This document shows positions 42,041 through 50,967 of a DNA stretch of 64,000 nt, piece by piece. How positions within the stretch are numbered: position 1 is the stretch's first letter; each line of letters opens with the position of its first letter. The notes below the pieces were generated by a model, which did not search any database, had not been told where the DNA came from, and was given only the letters and a program-made list of their open reading frames with translations. The stretch covers positions 83,311 to 147,310 of the forward strand of contig CAJUQT010000002.1 in NCBI GenBank assembly GCA_910588225.1. Direction: 5' to 3'. The DNA is from an uncultured Acetatifactor sp. (GTDB taxonomy: Bacteria; Bacillota; Clostridia; Lachnospirales; Lachnospiraceae). The position numbers and the translations under genes are program-made.

Positions 42041-43249
42041 ATGTCAGAAACAACAAACAAGACTGAGCTTGCAGCTCTTTTGCATGATATCTGTAAAAAT
42101 GAAGACCAAATGAAAAATCTTGTTAAAGAACTCGAAGGCAGCACTCCAAACAAAGGCGAGAATACCTTGAATTTCTGCAAAATGTATACTGCTTTAGTTC
42201 TAGAGAGATACTGCCATTCTTTAGATGACAGGGAGCTGATGCTTGCAGCCTGCGGGCTTCTGCAGGGGGATGGGTTTCAGGAAGAAAATATGGAAGACCG
42301 CATAGTAGCATATTGGGAATACAGCCGTAGTTATAACAAGCATTTTAAGAGAATTAAGACAGCAGGCAGCGCCAAAAGAACAGCTTCGGGCAAAATGAAT
42401 TATATCATAGATTATTTACAAGAGGATTTGATAAACGCTAAGAACAGCAACCATGGGAAACTGGGGCTGATAAATAAAGTTCCTGACAAGCTGGAGTTCC
42501 CCAGCCCCCGGGAAATGCCCGCCGCTGACAAAGAACCAGAAAAAAGCATCCCGCCAAAGGCTGACGGTGAAATAGAACCGGAAGCCCCGGCTCCCGAATC
42601 CGGCCCGGCGGATGACGCGGCAGAAGAAGACGCTGCCGGACAGGAGGAATACAAACAAAAGGATGCGGATCCTCCGGCACCGGCGCCAACGGCCATAATA
42701 TGTGAAAAAATAAAAAAGGCCGCTGGCTATTTAAAAATGCGGTTCAGGATCAAGGACGTTGTCGTCATCCTTATCCTCTTATTCATTGCGTCAACTGTCT
42801 GGAAAATTGCGCGTTCCTTAAAAGACAGCCAAAGCTCTCAGCAATATGTAGAAACCGCTAGCGGCACAGCTATAGAAGAAAACGGGAGTCCAACGGTAAC
42901 TGATATTAAAATCCTGAACGCCGAGATGACGCTCACGCCAGACAAGCCGTGGGAAAAGCTGGAGGTAGTCATTTATCCGCGCGAGGCAAATATAGATGAC
43001 GTGAATTATACCAGTGACAATACCCGCCTTGTAACGGTAAATAGAAATACTGAAGTGGTAAAACTTGCATCAGAATGGCGGAAAGAAACAGAATGGGGCA
43101 CCAAAGTACATGTTCAGTTCGAAGAAATTGATGCAGAGGTGTCCGTTGCTGTGCAGGAAAATACTGCAGATGGTGAAACAAGCAATCCTAACGGCAGCAT
43201 TCTGGATGGAGATGATTCGGTTAACACTGAAAATATACCCGGATTTTAA
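42041..43249 (+). CDS. Membrane-anchored protein with acidic/Pro-rich linker
   Basis: The 402-aa protein has a helical cytoplasmic N-terminal domain (about 1-140), an Ala/Glu/Pro-rich linker (about 160-215), one membrane segment (VVVILILLFIASTVWKIA, about 240-258) and an outer beta-rich domain (about 275-380) resembling a bacterial Ig-like fold (TDIKILNAEMTLTPDKPWEKLEVVIYP). GGGGGAT precedes ATG 42041. It is followed 16 bases later by a large surface protein and probably shares its operon. I know no family for it. Confidence 0.65.
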   Translation: MSETTNKTELAALLHDICKNEDQMKNLVKELEGSTPNKGENTLNFCKMYTALVLERYCHSLDDRELMLAACGLLQGDGFQEENMEDRIVAYWEYSRSYNKHFKRIKTAGSAKRTASGKMNYIIDYLQEDLINAKNSNHGKLGLINKVPDKLEFPSPREMPAADKEPEKSIPPKADGEIEPEAPAPESGPADDAAEEDAAGQEEYKQKDADPPAPAPTAIICEKIKKAAGYLKMRFRIKDVVVILILLFIASTVWKIARSLKDSQSSQQYVETASGTAIEENGSPTVTDIKILNAEMTLTPDKPWEKLEVVIYPREANIDDVNYTSDNTRLVTVNRNTEVVKLASEWRKETEWGTKVHVQFEEIDAEVSVAVQENTADGETSNPNGSILDGDDSVNTENIPGF

Positions 43250-43265
43250 ATCGGAGGTTGTTTAA

Positions 43266-45215
43266 ATGGAGAGAACTGCCATGAAAAACATTAGAATATT
43301 TCTTTACATAGTAAGTGTCATAGTATATGGATGTCTGCTATCGATTCCGTTGCCTGCTTTAGCCTGGGGCGATAACAGCGAAGATGGCCGGCCAAGTTAT
43401 ACAATAGAAGAAATCAATAATGGCGCAATCGGAGCTACCCCCGCTTCTGACGGCGAGGATTACAAAAACAGCCCTAATTATCCCGGTCAGATTATTTTTA
43501 ATACAATTTCTGACAGCGTGATTGGCAACGAGAAGAATTATGTTGGTGCACGTGAATATACGGGCATAAATGCTGGCATAGATAATTACTGGCGCGGCAA
43601 TGAAATTACTGTTGAAGATGGTAAAGAGTACATCGTTCGTATGTATGTTCACAACAACAACCCAAATGGTGCCGATGCTGTAGCAGAGAATACTCGCGTA
43701 CGCTTTAACATTCCTTCGGCTTCTGCCAAGGAAGTAAAAGTGAACGGTTTCATCACCTCTTCTAACGCTACTCCATCACAGTATGTAGACTATGTGAACT
43801 TTGTTAGTGATAACAACTTCCACCTAGAGTACGTCTACGGCTCTGCCTTGTTGGAGAATAATGGTGTTGGTGCTAACGGTGGCGTCCAATTGAGTGACGA
43901 CATTGTTAAGGCCAAAGAAGCTGGTGTTCTGATTGGTTACAATGCTTTGGACGGTAAAGTTCCTGGCTGTTACCAATATGCCAACTATGTCACTATCAGA
44001 GTGAAAGTCGTTTACGATGCAATTTCCCATCCAACTTACTCCTACCAGCAGGCCAACGAGGGGGCTATTGACTATATCACCTTTAACTCTATCAAAGTAG
44101 CTGATACGGATGCAGCCTGGGCTAAAGAAAAGGGCTTGGAAATGCCGCTTCTGACCAACGAGACCAACTTCGTCGGCACCCGTGAAGATACTGGTATCAA
44201 TGCTGATAGCGGCAATGTATGGGAGGGCACAGAGATTACTGTTGAAGATGGGAAAACATACATCGTAAGGCTTTATATACACAATAATAATCCAGGAGGT
44301 ATGGACGCTGTGGCGGAGGATACCAAAGTACGATTTTATATTCCTTATAGCTCTTCCAACCAGATAACAGTCAATGGCTGGCTGACAGCGTCAAATGCTA
44401 CTCCGGTGGAATATTCGGATACGGTCATTTTCAAAAGCAAAGATGGGATTCCTTTTTCCTTATATTATGTTCCCGGGTCGGCTCTACTAGAAAATGGTGG
44501 TTTTGCCAAAGGCTCTGGTGTGCAATTGCCTGATACGATTACTAATCAAGGCAATCCCAGCAACAAGGTTGAGGATGAGTGGACGCTGATTGGTTATGAT
44601 GCCCTTGATGGTAAAGTACCTGGGTGGTATAAATATATCAACTATGTGGGGATAAAGGTAAAAGTAGTTTACGATTATCAATTTACTATAGAGACTAAAG
44701 TTCGTCTGACGGATAATAATGATAAGACCTGGCAGGATACCGTAGAAGCCAAAGTCGGGGATAAGGTAGATATCCAATTCCAGTATCTTAACACTAGTAA
44801 TTATACCCAGGAAGGCATAGTCGTGCGTGACCTTCTGCCCCCTAACCTCCGCTATATAGAAGGCTCTACCATTGCTTACAATGGTAATCACCCAAACGGT
44901 GTCAAACTTGATACTGATGATGTGGTTGAAGGTGGCGTGAATGTTGGCTCTTATGATCCCAATGCTAACGCATTCATCCGTATTACCGCTGAAGTTATCG
45001 ATGACAACTTGGCAGAGGGGAAAAATACCGTGATAAACTGGGCGCAGGCACGTGTTGGTGATAAGACATTGCAAGATGATGCAAGGGTGATAGTATATAA
45101 GAATACCAAAGTAGAAATTGCAATAAAAATCCTCTCTGTTCTATCTTTTATCTGTTCAACGCTGGCAATATTGTTGCTTTTCAAGATGATTAGGACTAAA
45201 AAATATTGTCCATAA
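43266..45215 (+). CDS. Large surface protein with internal repeat and C-terminal anchor
   Basis: The 649-aa protein has a signal peptide ending PALAWG (about 36), two tandem copies of a roughly 200-residue beta domain (repeat marks NYVGAREYTGINA / NFVGTREDTGINA, HNNNPNGADAVAE / HNNNPGGMDAVAE and LIGYNALDGKVPG / LIGYDALDGKVPG), then a DUF11-like domain (DTVEAKVGDKVDIQFQYLN, about 500-600), a membrane segment and the positive tail RTKKY. No LPXTG motif is seen. It resembles a cell-surface adhesin or stalk. GGAGG precedes the start; a terminator follows. Confidence 0.75.
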   Translation: MERTAMKNIRIFLYIVSVIVYGCLLSIPLPALAWGDNSEDGRPSYTIEEINNGAIGATPASDGEDYKNSPNYPGQIIFNTISDSVIGNEKNYVGAREYTGINAGIDNYWRGNEITVEDGKEYIVRMYVHNNNPNGADAVAENTRVRFNIPSASAKEVKVNGFITSSNATPSQYVDYVNFVSDNNFHLEYVYGSALLENNGVGANGGVQLSDDIVKAKEAGVLIGYNALDGKVPGCYQYANYVTIRVKVVYDAISHPTYSYQQANEGAIDYITFNSIKVADTDAAWAKEKGLEMPLLTNETNFVGTREDTGINADSGNVWEGTEITVEDGKTYIVRLYIHNNNPGGMDAVAEDTKVRFYIPYSSSNQITVNGWLTASNATPVEYSDTVIFKSKDGIPFSLYYVPGSALLENGGFAKGSGVQLPDTITNQGNPSNKVEDEWTLIGYDALDGKVPGWYKYINYVGIKVKVVYDYQFTIETKVRLTDNNDKTWQDTVEAKVGDKVDIQFQYLNTSNYTQEGIVVRDLLPPNLRYIEGSTIAYNGNHPNGVKLDTDDVVEGGVNVGSYDPNANAFIRITAEVIDDNLAEGKNTVINWAQARVGDKTLQDDARVIVYKNTKVEIAIKILSVLSFICSTLAILLLFKMIRTKKYCP

Positions 45216-45238
45216 TTTGGAAATGAGTTTTATTTCTA

Positions 45239-45265
45239 GAGACGCTCCTCATGGCGTCTCTTTTT
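45239..45265 (+). terminator. Terminator after the surface protein gene
   Basis: GAGACGC and GCGTCTC form a seven-base stem with an eight-base loop, followed by TTTTT. Confidence 0.85.
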
Positions 45266-45417
45266 GTACGCAAAAATATCCCATTTCTGTCCTGTATCTT
45301 TCCATTTTCAGAACTTTTCGTAAATTTTTTCTGTCCAAGTGTTAATTTTCCCCATCCCCAGATGACCAGTAATTAGAAGGGACAAAAACCTTACTAATCC
45401 ACAAGGAGGGAAAATCC

Positions 45418-45732
45418 ATGAGAAACAACAGTTTCAGTGAAGAAACCACTACCATTCTGACGGGCGATATTATTGAACCGTCACCTGCCCGGCGCAGCCT
45501 CGGGATGCTGCTTTCGACCCGTTCCGGGAGCATGATGCTGCAAGAGGCTATGCTGCAAGCCGGGAACGACCACTGCCGCGCCCTGCTAGCACAGACAGCG
45601 ATGGAGCACACCGGTGCGCTTGCTGTGATGGCCGGACGCCTAAGCAGCATCGCCCCACACGGGAGGCAGTACTATCAGGCTGTACTCTCTGCATATGCGG
45701 AGAAGTCCATCGAACAGATCAGGAGGTGGTAG
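45418..45732 (+). CDS. Small mobile-element protein, 104 aa
   Basis: From ATG 45418 (AAGGAGG upstream) the protein is helical and Ala/Met-rich, with several possible amphipathic helices. From here on the GC content rises and the genes lie close together, as in the conjugation-type segment that follows. I recognise no domain. Confidence 0.65.
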   Translation: MRNNSFSEETTTILTGDIIEPSPARRSLGMLLSTRSGSMMLQEAMLQAGNDHCRALLAQTAMEHTGALAVMAGRLSSIAPHGRQYYQAVLSAYAEKSIEQIRRW

Positions 45733-45734
45733 CC

Positions 45735-45980
45735 ATGGCACAGGTTATGATTTTACTTATCCTCAGTATCTGTCTCGTATTGCTGGCGGTATTCCTGTTG
45801 GTCTGCTATAGCGATTACCAGGAGACCAGACAGCAGAACCAGCAGCTAGAGCATACATTAGAGAGCCAGTTCATCTTGCAGGCGGACAGTCTGGATGCTT
45901 ACCGTGCCATGCTCCGTGAAGCCTGCCGTGAGGGCGGGTTCTGGGAACAGGAAACAGAAGAAGAAAATGGGGAATATTGA
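45735..45980 (+). CDS. Small membrane protein, 81 aa
   Basis: A single N-terminal membrane segment (VMILLILSICLVLLAVFLLV) is followed by a charged helix (QETRQQNQQLEHTLESQ) and an acidic end. GGAGGTGG precedes ATG 45735. It follows the previous gene by two bases. Likely anchored with its helix in the cytoplasm; role unknown. Confidence 0.6.
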   Translation: MAQVMILLILSICLVLLAVFLLVCYSDYQETRQQNQQLEHTLESQFILQADSLDAYRAMLREACREGGFWEQETEEENGEY

Positions 45981-46155
45981 CCCTTGCCGATCAGGGAGCT
46001 GCGATGCCTGTACGGGAAAAGTTATGCTCACAGCGTAAGCATAACTTGTATATTTTCACAGTTTTTGGCAGAGAGGTATTATAATCGCACCAATCGCCCG
46101 CCGGTTTGACACCCCGTCAAATCGGTGTGGCTGTAAAAAGTTTTACGGAAGGAGC
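45981..46155. promoter_or_regulatory. Inverted-repeat-rich region, possible transfer origin
   Basis: Two structures: AAGTTATGCT/AGCATAACTT (46019-46047, perfect ten-base arms) and CCGGTTTGAC/GTCAAATCGG (46101-46125, one G-T pair, five-base loop). Such repeats are typical of transfer origins and of control sites in mobile elements. No nick-site consensus is recognised, so this is only a candidate. Confidence 0.4.
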
Positions 46156-46803
46156 ATGAATCTAATGAGTTTTGATGTTAGCAACATTGACGCAATGAAA
46201 ATAAATAAACCGCTGTTCCCGGACTCGCTGAAAGGCGGTGCTGGAACGGTAATTGTAGACCCGCCTTGGAATGTTCAACAAAAAGGCAATTATGGAGCGG
46301 TAAAACATTATAACCTGATGACACTTGAGCAGATTAAGGCTCTGCCGGTAGGCAGCCTCTGTGCTGAAAATGCCCACTGCTGGCTGTGGGTGACCAATGC
46401 CACAATGGAAGAAGGTTTCAAAGTGCTGCGTGGCTGGGGTTTCGAACCGCGCTCTATTTTCACATGGGTGAAGCTGCGCATGGGGCTTGGGGTATACCTC
46501 CGCAACGGGACGGAGCATATCCTGCTGGGGACACGTGGCAAGGCCCCGGTGAAATTCCACGCCCAGATTAATTACGGGATGTTTCCAGTGAATGGGCATT
46601 CCAGGAAGCCGGAGGAACTCTATGACATCGCAGAACGTGTATCACCCGGCCCTTATCTGGAATTGTTTGCCCGTAGGCATCGACATGGCTGGAGTACGTG
46701 GGGGAATGAGATTGATTCAGATGTGGCTATTCCCGGATATCCGGTGCCAAAGTACAGCGACACTTTAATAAAAGATTTTCAGAAAAGAACGGAGGGAGCG
46801 TGA
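46156..46803 (+). CDS. MT-A70 family adenine methyltransferase
   Basis: The 215-aa protein has the MT-A70 core: IVDPPWN (the DPPW catalytic motif, about residues 34-40), ALPVGSLCAENAHCWLWVTN, GFEPRSIFTWVK and GHSRKPEELYDI. It would methylate adenine N6 in DNA. No endonuclease is beside it, so it is an orphan, possibly guarding the element against restriction or marking its copies. GGAAGGAG precedes the ATG. The gene is the first of a close-packed string up to the recombinases. Confidence 0.88.
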   Translation: MNLMSFDVSNIDAMKINKPLFPDSLKGGAGTVIVDPPWNVQQKGNYGAVKHYNLMTLEQIKALPVGSLCAENAHCWLWVTNATMEEGFKVLRGWGFEPRSIFTWVKLRMGLGVYLRNGTEHILLGTRGKAPVKFHAQINYGMFPVNGHSRKPEELYDIAERVSPGPYLELFARRHRHGWSTWGNEIDSDVAIPGYPVPKYSDTLIKDFQKRTEGA

Positions 46804-46809
46804 TGGTTT

Positions 46810-47022
46810 ATGTTCGGACACGGAGACCGGGGCGGTTCCGGCCGGTGGATTGGGTACATATTCGAGGCGGCTGTCACCATTGCTGTCAGCGGCTACCTGA
46901 TTCGGCTGGGCGTAAGGCTCTTCCTCGAAGTCTGGCCGGTGCTGCTCATCATTGCGGCAGTTATTGCCGGGGCAGCCATTGGCTGGCGTATCTGGAAAAA
47001 CCGGAACAGCGACAGGTGGTAA
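46810..47022 (+). CDS. Small membrane protein, 70 aa
   Basis: One or two membrane segments (FEAAVTIAVSGYLIRLGV and VWPVLLIIAAVIAGAAIGW) with positive ends. GGAGGG lies 11 bases upstream. It sits between the methyltransferase and the coupling-type ATPase, six bases after the former, so a small membrane partner of the ATPase is possible. Confidence 0.55.
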   Translation: MFGHGDRGGSGRWIGYIFEAAVTIAVSGYLIRLGVRLFLEVWPVLLIIAAVIAGAAIGWRIWKNRNSDRW

Positions 47023-47035
47023 AGGAGGGTTCATT

Positions 47036-49216
47036 ATGAACGTACATGATTTTAAGGAACTTGTCTGGCGGGAAGTGGCATGGCAGAGGCCATTTGTCAT
47101 TGAAGCGGTGTGGGATATGCTCTCCCACCTTGCTGCCGCCCACCCGCGCGGCGCGGTGGTGTGGGAATGCCGGGGCAGCGGCGGGAAAATCCGCTACCTG
47201 CTCGGCGCGGAACGCCAGCACCTTGATAAAATAGAACGCATTTTTAAGGCACACGGGGACGTGCATTTCGGGAGCATCTACCAGACCCCGAGGAAAGAGA
47301 CTGCCGGGGCGGCACAGCTCAAGACTTCCAAAAAGCTGCTCTCCCTCAACTTGGACACCTCCATGGCGGTGCTCAGGGCGGGGCTTGCGGCGCTGGCGAA
47401 CACCGGGGAGAACGAGGAGCTGACCGTGCAGGTTATGCTTGGCGGCTCTTACGGCCCGGTTCCGCTCTCCGGCGGGATGCAGGACCCGAACGCCTCGTGG
47501 CTGGAGATTATCACCGGGAACGTGCAGAAAGCCACTAGCGACATGGTGAAATCAGCGAAGGAGAAAGCCGAGCAGAGCGGGTTCCAGGCGGTGATCCGCA
47601 TCGGCTCCAGCAGCCGGAAGGACTATATTGACCCTCTGCATAACCTGACCGCCGCCTTTCGGATTCTGGAATCCGCCGGCGTTAAAATCTACACTGCCAG
47701 CGAGAACCCGAAGAAATTGACAGAGGCAGGCGTGCCGTGGCGTTTCCCACTCCGGCTGTCCGTAAAGGAGCTTTCCGGATTCATGCTCCTGCCGGTGGGG
47801 GAGGATACACTGCCAGGCACCGTTCCGCTCCACCCCAAAGCCGCCCTGCCGCCCGGATGGTACCGGGAGCCGATGTTTAAGAATGAGGACAGGAGCTTTG
47901 CGGCTGCCATGAACGGGGAAAGGCTCAGCATCTCCCCGAAAGACGCACTGGAGCACACGATTATTCTGGGGCCGACAGGGAGCGGCAAGTCCACCGCCAT
48001 GCTGAACCTGATCCTTTCCGACATCACTGCCGGGCGGGGTGTCCTTGTGATTGATCCGAAGCAGGACTTGGTGGACGATGTGCTGGAGCGCATCCCCGCC
48101 CACCGCAGGAAAGATGTGGTGGTGGTTGACCCGGCCAGCCCGGAGCCAGTGGGCTTTAATCCGCTGGCCTGTACGGAGGGGCAGGACAAGGAGCTGACCG
48201 CCGACACGGTGCTCTCGGTCTTGAAGGAAATTTTCGCAGACAGCTGGGGCGTCCGCGCACAGGATATTTTATCTGCGGCCATCCTCACGCTGATGGAGGT
48301 GGACGGCGCATCGCTGATGTGGCTGCCGGAGCTTCTGACCAATGAGAAATTCCGCGCTTCCATTACAAAAACCGTCAAAGACGAAATCGCCCTGAAACCT
48401 TTCTGGACACGTTTTGAGAACCTGACTCCTTACCAGCGGCAACAGATGATTGAGCCTGTCCTGAATAAACTCCGCCAGTTCCTGCTCCGCCCGAAACTGC
48501 GCAACTGTTTGGGGCAGGGGCACCCGAAGTTCGACTTAAACGACCTTTACACCAAAGCGAGGATTGTGCTGGTGCCGCTGAACAAGGGCGTCATCGGCGG
48601 CGAGTCCGCAAGGCTGCTCGGCTCCCTGATTGTGGGGCTGGCCTGGACGCTGGCGCTTGGCCGAGCGAATGTGCCGCAGGAGCAGCGGAAAATGGTGAGC
48701 ATTTATATTGACGAATTACAGGATTACCTGTCGCTGCCAACGGATTTATCGGATGCGCTGGCACAGGCACGGGGCATGGGGCTTGCCATTACCATGGCGC
48801 ACCAGTACCGCGACCAGCTTCCGCCGCTGCTCCGCTCCGGCGTGGACGCCAATGCCCGGAACAAAATTATTTTCGGGATCAGCGGGAAGGACGCCAAGGA
48901 CATGGCGGCGATGGCTGACGGTCTGGAGGCACTGGATTTCGCCTCCCTCATGCGCTACCACGTCTACGCCAGTTTCCAGAGTGGCGGCAAGAACACCGGC
49001 TGGGTGCAGGGCGTGACCCTCCCAAAACCGGAACCCTTACAAGGTGCGGCGGAGCTCCGGGCAGCCAGCATGGAACGCTATGGCACACCGTCAGAGGCGG
49101 TGGAGGCAGAGCTGAAAGCGATATTTAAGGACACCGCCACCCCACCGCAGGAGGAAGCAAAAGGCTTCAAAAAGAGCGGCATCGGACGCCGCAGGAAGGA
49201 GCAGAACGATGAATAA
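47036..49216 (+). CDS. VirD4/HerA/FtsK-like conjugal transfer ATPase
   Basis: The 726-aa protein has a variable N-terminal half and an ATPase core: Walker A GPTGSGKSTAML (about residues 312-323), VIDPKQDLVDDVL, the WGVRAQDILSAAI region, and Walker B-like VSIYIDELQDYLSLP (about 555-570), with AQARGMGLAITMAHQY near 580. This is the pattern of conjugative coupling/transfer ATPases. AAAGGAGGG precedes ATG 47036, so the longer start is rejected. The lack of N-terminal membrane segments is unusual for VirD4; the small membrane protein before it may take that role. It overlaps the replication-relaxation gene by eight bases. Confidence 0.85.
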   Translation: MNVHDFKELVWREVAWQRPFVIEAVWDMLSHLAAAHPRGAVVWECRGSGGKIRYLLGAERQHLDKIERIFKAHGDVHFGSIYQTPRKETAGAAQLKTSKKLLSLNLDTSMAVLRAGLAALANTGENEELTVQVMLGGSYGPVPLSGGMQDPNASWLEIITGNVQKATSDMVKSAKEKAEQSGFQAVIRIGSSSRKDYIDPLHNLTAAFRILESAGVKIYTASENPKKLTEAGVPWRFPLRLSVKELSGFMLLPVGEDTLPGTVPLHPKAALPPGWYREPMFKNEDRSFAAAMNGERLSISPKDALEHTIILGPTGSGKSTAMLNLILSDITAGRGVLVIDPKQDLVDDVLERIPAHRRKDVVVVDPASPEPVGFNPLACTEGQDKELTADTVLSVLKEIFADSWGVRAQDILSAAILTLMEVDGASLMWLPELLTNEKFRASITKTVKDEIALKPFWTRFENLTPYQRQQMIEPVLNKLRQFLLRPKLRNCLGQGHPKFDLNDLYTKARIVLVPLNKGVIGGESARLLGSLIVGLAWTLALGRANVPQEQRKMVSIYIDELQDYLSLPTDLSDALAQARGMGLAITMAHQYRDQLPPLLRSGVDANARNKIIFGISGKDAKDMAAMADGLEALDFASLMRYHVYASFQSGGKNTGWVQGVTLPKPEPLQGAAELRAASMERYGTPSEAVEAELKAIFKDTATPPQEEAKGFKKSGIGRRRKEQNDE

Positions 49217-50192
49217 CCCCATGAACAGCACACTCACAACTGGATGCCCGAAAGGCGCACAAAATGGCACTCCTGCCACTGATAAGGGAAAAGACAGATA
49301 CCGTCCTCATGAGGTATCTCCTGCCACAAGTGCGGCGGCACCGAGACTTTCCAGAAAACGCCTGCTCGCGCTGGAAGCAGAACTTTCCGACCTCGACTGG
49401 CAGGTTCTGGAGACCATCGGCCAGTGCCGGGCAGTCCTTGGAAAACAGATACGGCGGCTCTATTTTACAAGTGGCACCAGCAAGAATGCTAACACCACTG
49501 CCGCCAACCGCCGCCTGAAAGCCCTGTCGGATATGGGGCTGATCGCCGCCGTCAACCGGAAGGTGGACTGCCGCAGCCGCGGCTATGTTGCATACATTTA
49601 TTACCTGACCGAAGCCGGGGAGCATATCCTGCAGATACACCGCCATGAGCCGGAGGTCAGGAAACGCAACCTTGAGCCGTCGGTCGCAACGCTGAAGCAT
49701 ACGGTTTCCGTGGTTGAGTGCTATGTACTCGCAGTGGAAACCTGCCGGGGAGAGGATATGAAGCTGACGGAAATCCAAATGGAGCCGGAATGCTGGCGGC
49801 CATACCAAGGCGGCTACAAGAACCGCATCCTGAAGCCAGACCTTGCCATCGTCACGGAAAAGCAGGACTGGATGAGCCACGAGGAGACGTGGTATGAGCT
49901 GCGCTGGTTTATCGAGGTAGACCTGAACACGGAGGATATCCAGACCATCATCGGGAAATGCCACCGCTATTATGAATACTACAGGAGCGACACCGAACAG
50001 CGCCTGCACGGCGACGTTTTCCCGCTGGTGGCCTGGATTGTAAAGACCGAAGCAAGGAAACGCTCGCTGATCCGGCACATCCGGGAGACTTTCCCGCAGT
50101 ACCCGCGTATCTTTGCGGTGATCCTGCCGGATGAGTTTACCGCCATGCTCCGGGACGAACTGGAAATGGAGGAATGCATATGCCCGCTTTGA
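49209..50192 (+). CDS. Replication-relaxation family protein
   Basis: The 327-aa protein fits the replication-relaxation family (PF13814): a winged-helix N-terminus LSDLDWQVLETIGQCRAVLGKQIRRLYF followed by RRLKALSDMGLI, then a nuclease-like domain with KPDLAIV and WFIEVDLNTEDIQTIIGKCHRYYEYY (about 200-250). In plasmids and integrative elements this type is thought to start replication or relax DNA. It overlaps the ATPase gene. It may stand in for the missing canonical relaxase. Confidence 0.82.
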   Translation: MNNPMNSTLTTGCPKGAQNGTPATDKGKDRYRPHEVSPATSAAAPRLSRKRLLALEAELSDLDWQVLETIGQCRAVLGKQIRRLYFTSGTSKNANTTAANRRLKALSDMGLIAAVNRKVDCRSRGYVAYIYYLTEAGEHILQIHRHEPEVRKRNLEPSVATLKHTVSVVECYVLAVETCRGEDMKLTEIQMEPECWRPYQGGYKNRILKPDLAIVTEKQDWMSHEETWYELRWFIEVDLNTEDIQTIIGKCHRYYEYYRSDTEQRLHGDVFPLVAWIVKTEARKRSLIRHIRETFPQYPRIFAVILPDEFTAMLRDELEMEECICPL

Positions 50193-50240
50193 TGTTTTTG
50201 ACTTATTTGCCAGGATGAAGACAGGAAGGAGGGAAAGGAC

Positions 50241-50687
50241 ATGATGTCTGAACAGGAAAAACAATATATCGTGAGACAAAGGGCTTTGGGGAAGAGCTTC
50301 TCCCAGATTGGCCGGGAGATTGGGCGCGGCGAGAGCTCCGTGCGTTATGCCTTTCACCACAGCGTGGATACAGAACTGGAAGCGGGTAAAGCCGCACACC
50401 TGACGGCTTTGGGCAAAGAAGCGCCCATCGCGCCCAAATGTAAATACTGCGGCAGGGATTTTGCGAAGCCCGCCCTGGGCGGCAAGCGGCTGTTCTGCTC
50501 AGACCACTGCCGGAACGCATGGTGCAATGAGCAGAAGCGCCGCACCCCTTACAGCCGGGTCTGCGAGCAGTGCGGGTGTGAGTTCACCGCCTTTGGCAAC
50601 CCGCATAAACGGTTCTGTAGCCGGAAATGTTTTGCCGACAGCCAGAAGGCTGTACAGGCAGATAAATGTGGGGAGGTGCGGTTATGA
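50241..50687 (+). CDS. Helix-turn-helix zinc-finger regulator
   Basis: The 148-aa protein opens with a helix-turn-helix (EKQYIVRQRALGKSFSQIGR and GESSVRYAF) and continues with two zinc fingers: CKYCGRDF...CSDHCRNAWC (about 56-84) and CEQCGCEF...CSRKCF (about 98-122). Likely a DNA-binding regulator of the element. Its TGA overlaps the ATG of the next gene, so they are translated together. Confidence 0.7.
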   Translation: MMSEQEKQYIVRQRALGKSFSQIGREIGRGESSVRYAFHHSVDTELEAGKAAHLTALGKEAPIAPKCKYCGRDFAKPALGGKRLFCSDHCRNAWCNEQKRRTPYSRVCEQCGCEFTAFGNPHKRFCSRKCFADSQKAVQADKCGEVRL

Positions 50688-50863
50688 CAGCTTTTGAACG
50701 CCAGCTTAAGTACCATGCCCTCTGCTGCATGACGGATGATCTGCTGGGGCAGGGGCTTATTACGCTCAGTGAGTACCACCGGATCTTACAGAAATTATCA
50801 CAGGATTACCTCGGCGGCAGTGCACCGCCGGGAAAGGAGGAAGATGTAATAAATAAGATGTAA
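50684..50863 (+). CDS. SHOCT-like small protein, 59 aa
   Basis: Starting at ATG 50684 (GGGGAGG upstream), overlapping the previous stop. The phrase DDLLGQGLITLSEYHRILQKL matches the SHOCT-type helical hairpin often found in element genes near recombinases. No catalytic residues. Confidence 0.65.
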   Translation: MTAFERQLKYHALCCMTDDLLGQGLITLSEYHRILQKLSQDYLGGSAPPGKEEDVINKM

Positions 50864-50967
50864 CTTCAACAACTAAACAACTGCGAGCGGTACACCGGGG
50901 ATTTCTTTCTGCGGTGTGCCGCAGACCTCCCGTGACCGCCAAAATCAAAAAAGGAGGTGGACTACAG

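Noticed and set aside
46156..46803. Restriction-modification system
   Set aside because: The MT-A70 gene has no endonuclease or specificity gene beside it.
49167..50399. 410-codon open frame on the minus strand
   Set aside because: Antisense to the replication-relaxation gene; no motif or ribosome site.
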